DNA from: Chrysomallon squamiferum
Taxonomy: Eukaryota > Mollusca > Gastropoda > Neomphalida > Peltospiridae
DNA length: 20,000 bases
Assembly (NCBI GenBank): GCA_012295275.1
Contig: CM022665.1
Span: 20,938,150 to 20,958,149, forward strand
Direction: 5' to 3'
In this document: in pieces, positions 18,975 to 20,000 of the stretch
Numbering within the stretch: position 1 is the first letter of the stretch
How the letters are laid out: each line of letters begins with the position of its first letter
Translations under genes and position numbers: made by a program
Notes under the pieces: model-generated
The model's database searches: none
What the model saw: only the letters and a program-made list of their open reading frames with translations
What the model was told of the DNA's origin: nothing

Positions 18975-19113
18975 GTAGTAATAATAATAATAATAACAAA
19001 AAAAATAATAACAGTAACAATAATAATAATAAAAGTAGTAATATTAATAATAATAACAAAAATAATAATAACAGTAATAATAACAACAACAATAATAATA
19101 ATAATAATAAAAT
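18938..19113 (+). repeat. (AAT)n block with a 60-bp tandem duplication
   Basis: AAT triplets are interrupted by AGT, AAC and CAGT words. Positions 18961-19020 and 19021-19080 match at 57 of 60 positions, including the interruptions, so they are a tandem duplication. Confidence 0.93.
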
Positions 19114-19561
19114 TTAGTGTAAGATAATAATTACGCACCTAATATTTCAAGGTAAGTACATTATTTAAATCAGATAAAAAACAACAACTATAATACACAA
19201 TTTGCTGCTACTTCCGATACAGACTATTATAATTATAATATAACAACAAAATGCACGGCAGAATAATGAAAAAAATTCAGAGTACGAATGTTCCGTCCAA
19301 AATAAATACAGGCATTCCCTTAAATTCGTAGATTCGTTGTTAACGTTGCTATTCCCTGACTTATGAAACCAGACTATTAATATTGTCATGTCTCTGTGAC
19401 ACGCTGTAACAACAGTGTATATTACGCTGCCAAACTCCTCAGTTTTGCTTTACGATCGTTTTCGGAGAACGATGCATACACGTAAATCGGAGTGTGTCTG
19501 TATATTATGAATGAATAACTGTACATGTTTTCGACCAGTTAAAATTGAAAAATGTCATTAA
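19114..19561. other. Mixed AT-rich stretch, nothing firm
   Basis: A small hairpin (ATCGTT/AACGAT arms around 19453-19471) is the only structure noted. A 74-codon minus-strand frame has no recognised domain. Confidence 0.4.
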
Positions 19562-19697
19562 ACAACGGATCAGAAACAGTCTCAATTTACTACAGCAGAG
19601 GCCAGAGTTAACATCCTTTCTGCTAATCGTGCTAAGACTTGGTTCTTTTTCTTTCTGGACAACACAAAAGCTGAGTGGCAATGTACGAGTAAAAAAG
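19562..19697 (+). CDS. Weak candidate coding segment with faint BED-finger resemblance
   Basis: An open frame of 47 codons (19562-19702) lacks an ATG start. It is cut by a donor-like sequence (AAAG then GTATGT, intron start 19698). Its central part reads KTWFFFFLDNTKAEWQCTSK. The aromatic spacing followed by a Lys-Ala-Glu-x-x-Cys pattern vaguely recalls the start of a BED zinc finger, as in hAT-derived ZBED proteins. However, the expected first cysteine is a tryptophan and no second half (His-x-His) follows. It could be a decayed transposon fragment, an exon of an unrelated gene, or chance. Confidence 0.15.
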
Positions 19698-19775
19698 GTA
19701 TGTAGTTTTTACTGATACGCACGTGTTTTATAACGCTTTGATGTGACGCGATTCAACAGTCATACAGGGCGGTAG

Positions 19776-19931
19776 ACCAGGTGTGTTTGTATAGCAGCCC
19801 TCCAGGAAGAGTCGCTCACAATCCAAGACAAGAAAGCTCCCCTGGCTCGCCTGAAACGCTTTGTTATGAAATCACTATCATATGCGGGTAAGTGGTTTAT
19901 GGATGCAGCATGGGGCAGAAAGGGGCTGTGA
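19776..19931 (+). CDS. Weak candidate exon with a consensus donor
   Basis: An open frame of 51 codons follows a TAG at 19773. It encodes a charged, coding-like peptide whose core includes LQEESLTIQDKKAPLARLKR. A perfect GTAAGT donor (19888-19893) could end an exon at 19887. If unspliced, the frame stops at 19929-19931. A possible acceptor AG lies near 19792-19793, but its pyrimidine tract is poor. No family is recognised. Base composition is more balanced than in the surroundings, which is mild support. Confidence 0.2.
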   Translation, partial: TRCVCIAALQEESLTIQDKKAPLARLKRFVMKSLSYAGKWFMDAAWGRKGL

Positions 19932-20000
19932 GATGCTGAAAACGTTTGGCATTCACCACAACGTCAGTTTACTGAGTTTTATACAGTGATGATATACACG

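Overview
The window looks like non-coding DNA from a metazoan nuclear genome. It is AT-rich and packed with very long microsatellites: (GA/TC)n tracts of up to about 65 units, (TTA)n, (CATA)n, (CA)n and homopolymers up to T57. No bacterial-style operons or dense coding are visible. A lophotrochozoan, and most plausibly a cephalopod mollusc, is my best guess. That guess rests on the general texture of the sequence and on an invertebrate-type U4 snRNA, and I cannot prove it from sequence alone. I recognise no complete protein-coding gene. Most long open frames are translations of repeats.

The clearest gene is a full-length U4 spliceosomal snRNA on the minus strand (about 12448-12589). Its 5' stem-loop with k-turn, U6-pairing segment, Sm site and UACG-capped 3' hairpin are all present. 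About 0.3 kb further downstream of it (12136-12177) lies a second copy of only the U4 3' end. The hairpin stems of the two copies differ by a compensatory base-pair change.

Layout: 1-470 (GA)n and (AAT)n with a tRNA-like T-arm; 860-1310 mixed sequence with a G-quadruplex motif; 1375-1685 degenerate triplet repeat; 1740-2340 an ancient, roughly 22-bp periodic array; 2723-2990 triplet repeats; 3265-3294 hairpin; 3450-3856 GATA, CATA and GA repeats; 3900-4890 mixed sequence; 4895-5516 CATA, TC and CA repeats; 5520-6420 mixed sequence; 6515-6627 and 7451-7562 an inverted duplication whose second arm sits inside a (GA)n tract; 7845-8090 (CA)n; 8570-8990 triplet and pyrimidine repeats; 9079-9124 and 9904-9961 promoter-like sites; 10390-11275 repeats; 12136-12589 U4 locus; 13690-14050 YY1-type motifs; 14206-14498 repeats; 14787-14819 X-box plus CCAAT; 15446-15629 ETS, E-box, DR1 and CTCF-like motifs; 15736-16085 repeats; 16650-17265 CATA repeats; 17494-17677 the densest regulatory cluster (CTCF-like, CRE, two X-boxes); 17880-18270 repeats and short iterated motifs; 18774-19110 A-rich and AAT repeats with a 60-bp tandem duplication; 19560-19931 two short open frames with donor-like ends.

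Islands of ordinary-composition, CpG-containing sequence with promoter or insulator motifs therefore lie between large repeat blocks. The window probably falls in introns or intergenic space, with one snRNA gene and several candidate cis-regulatory elements.
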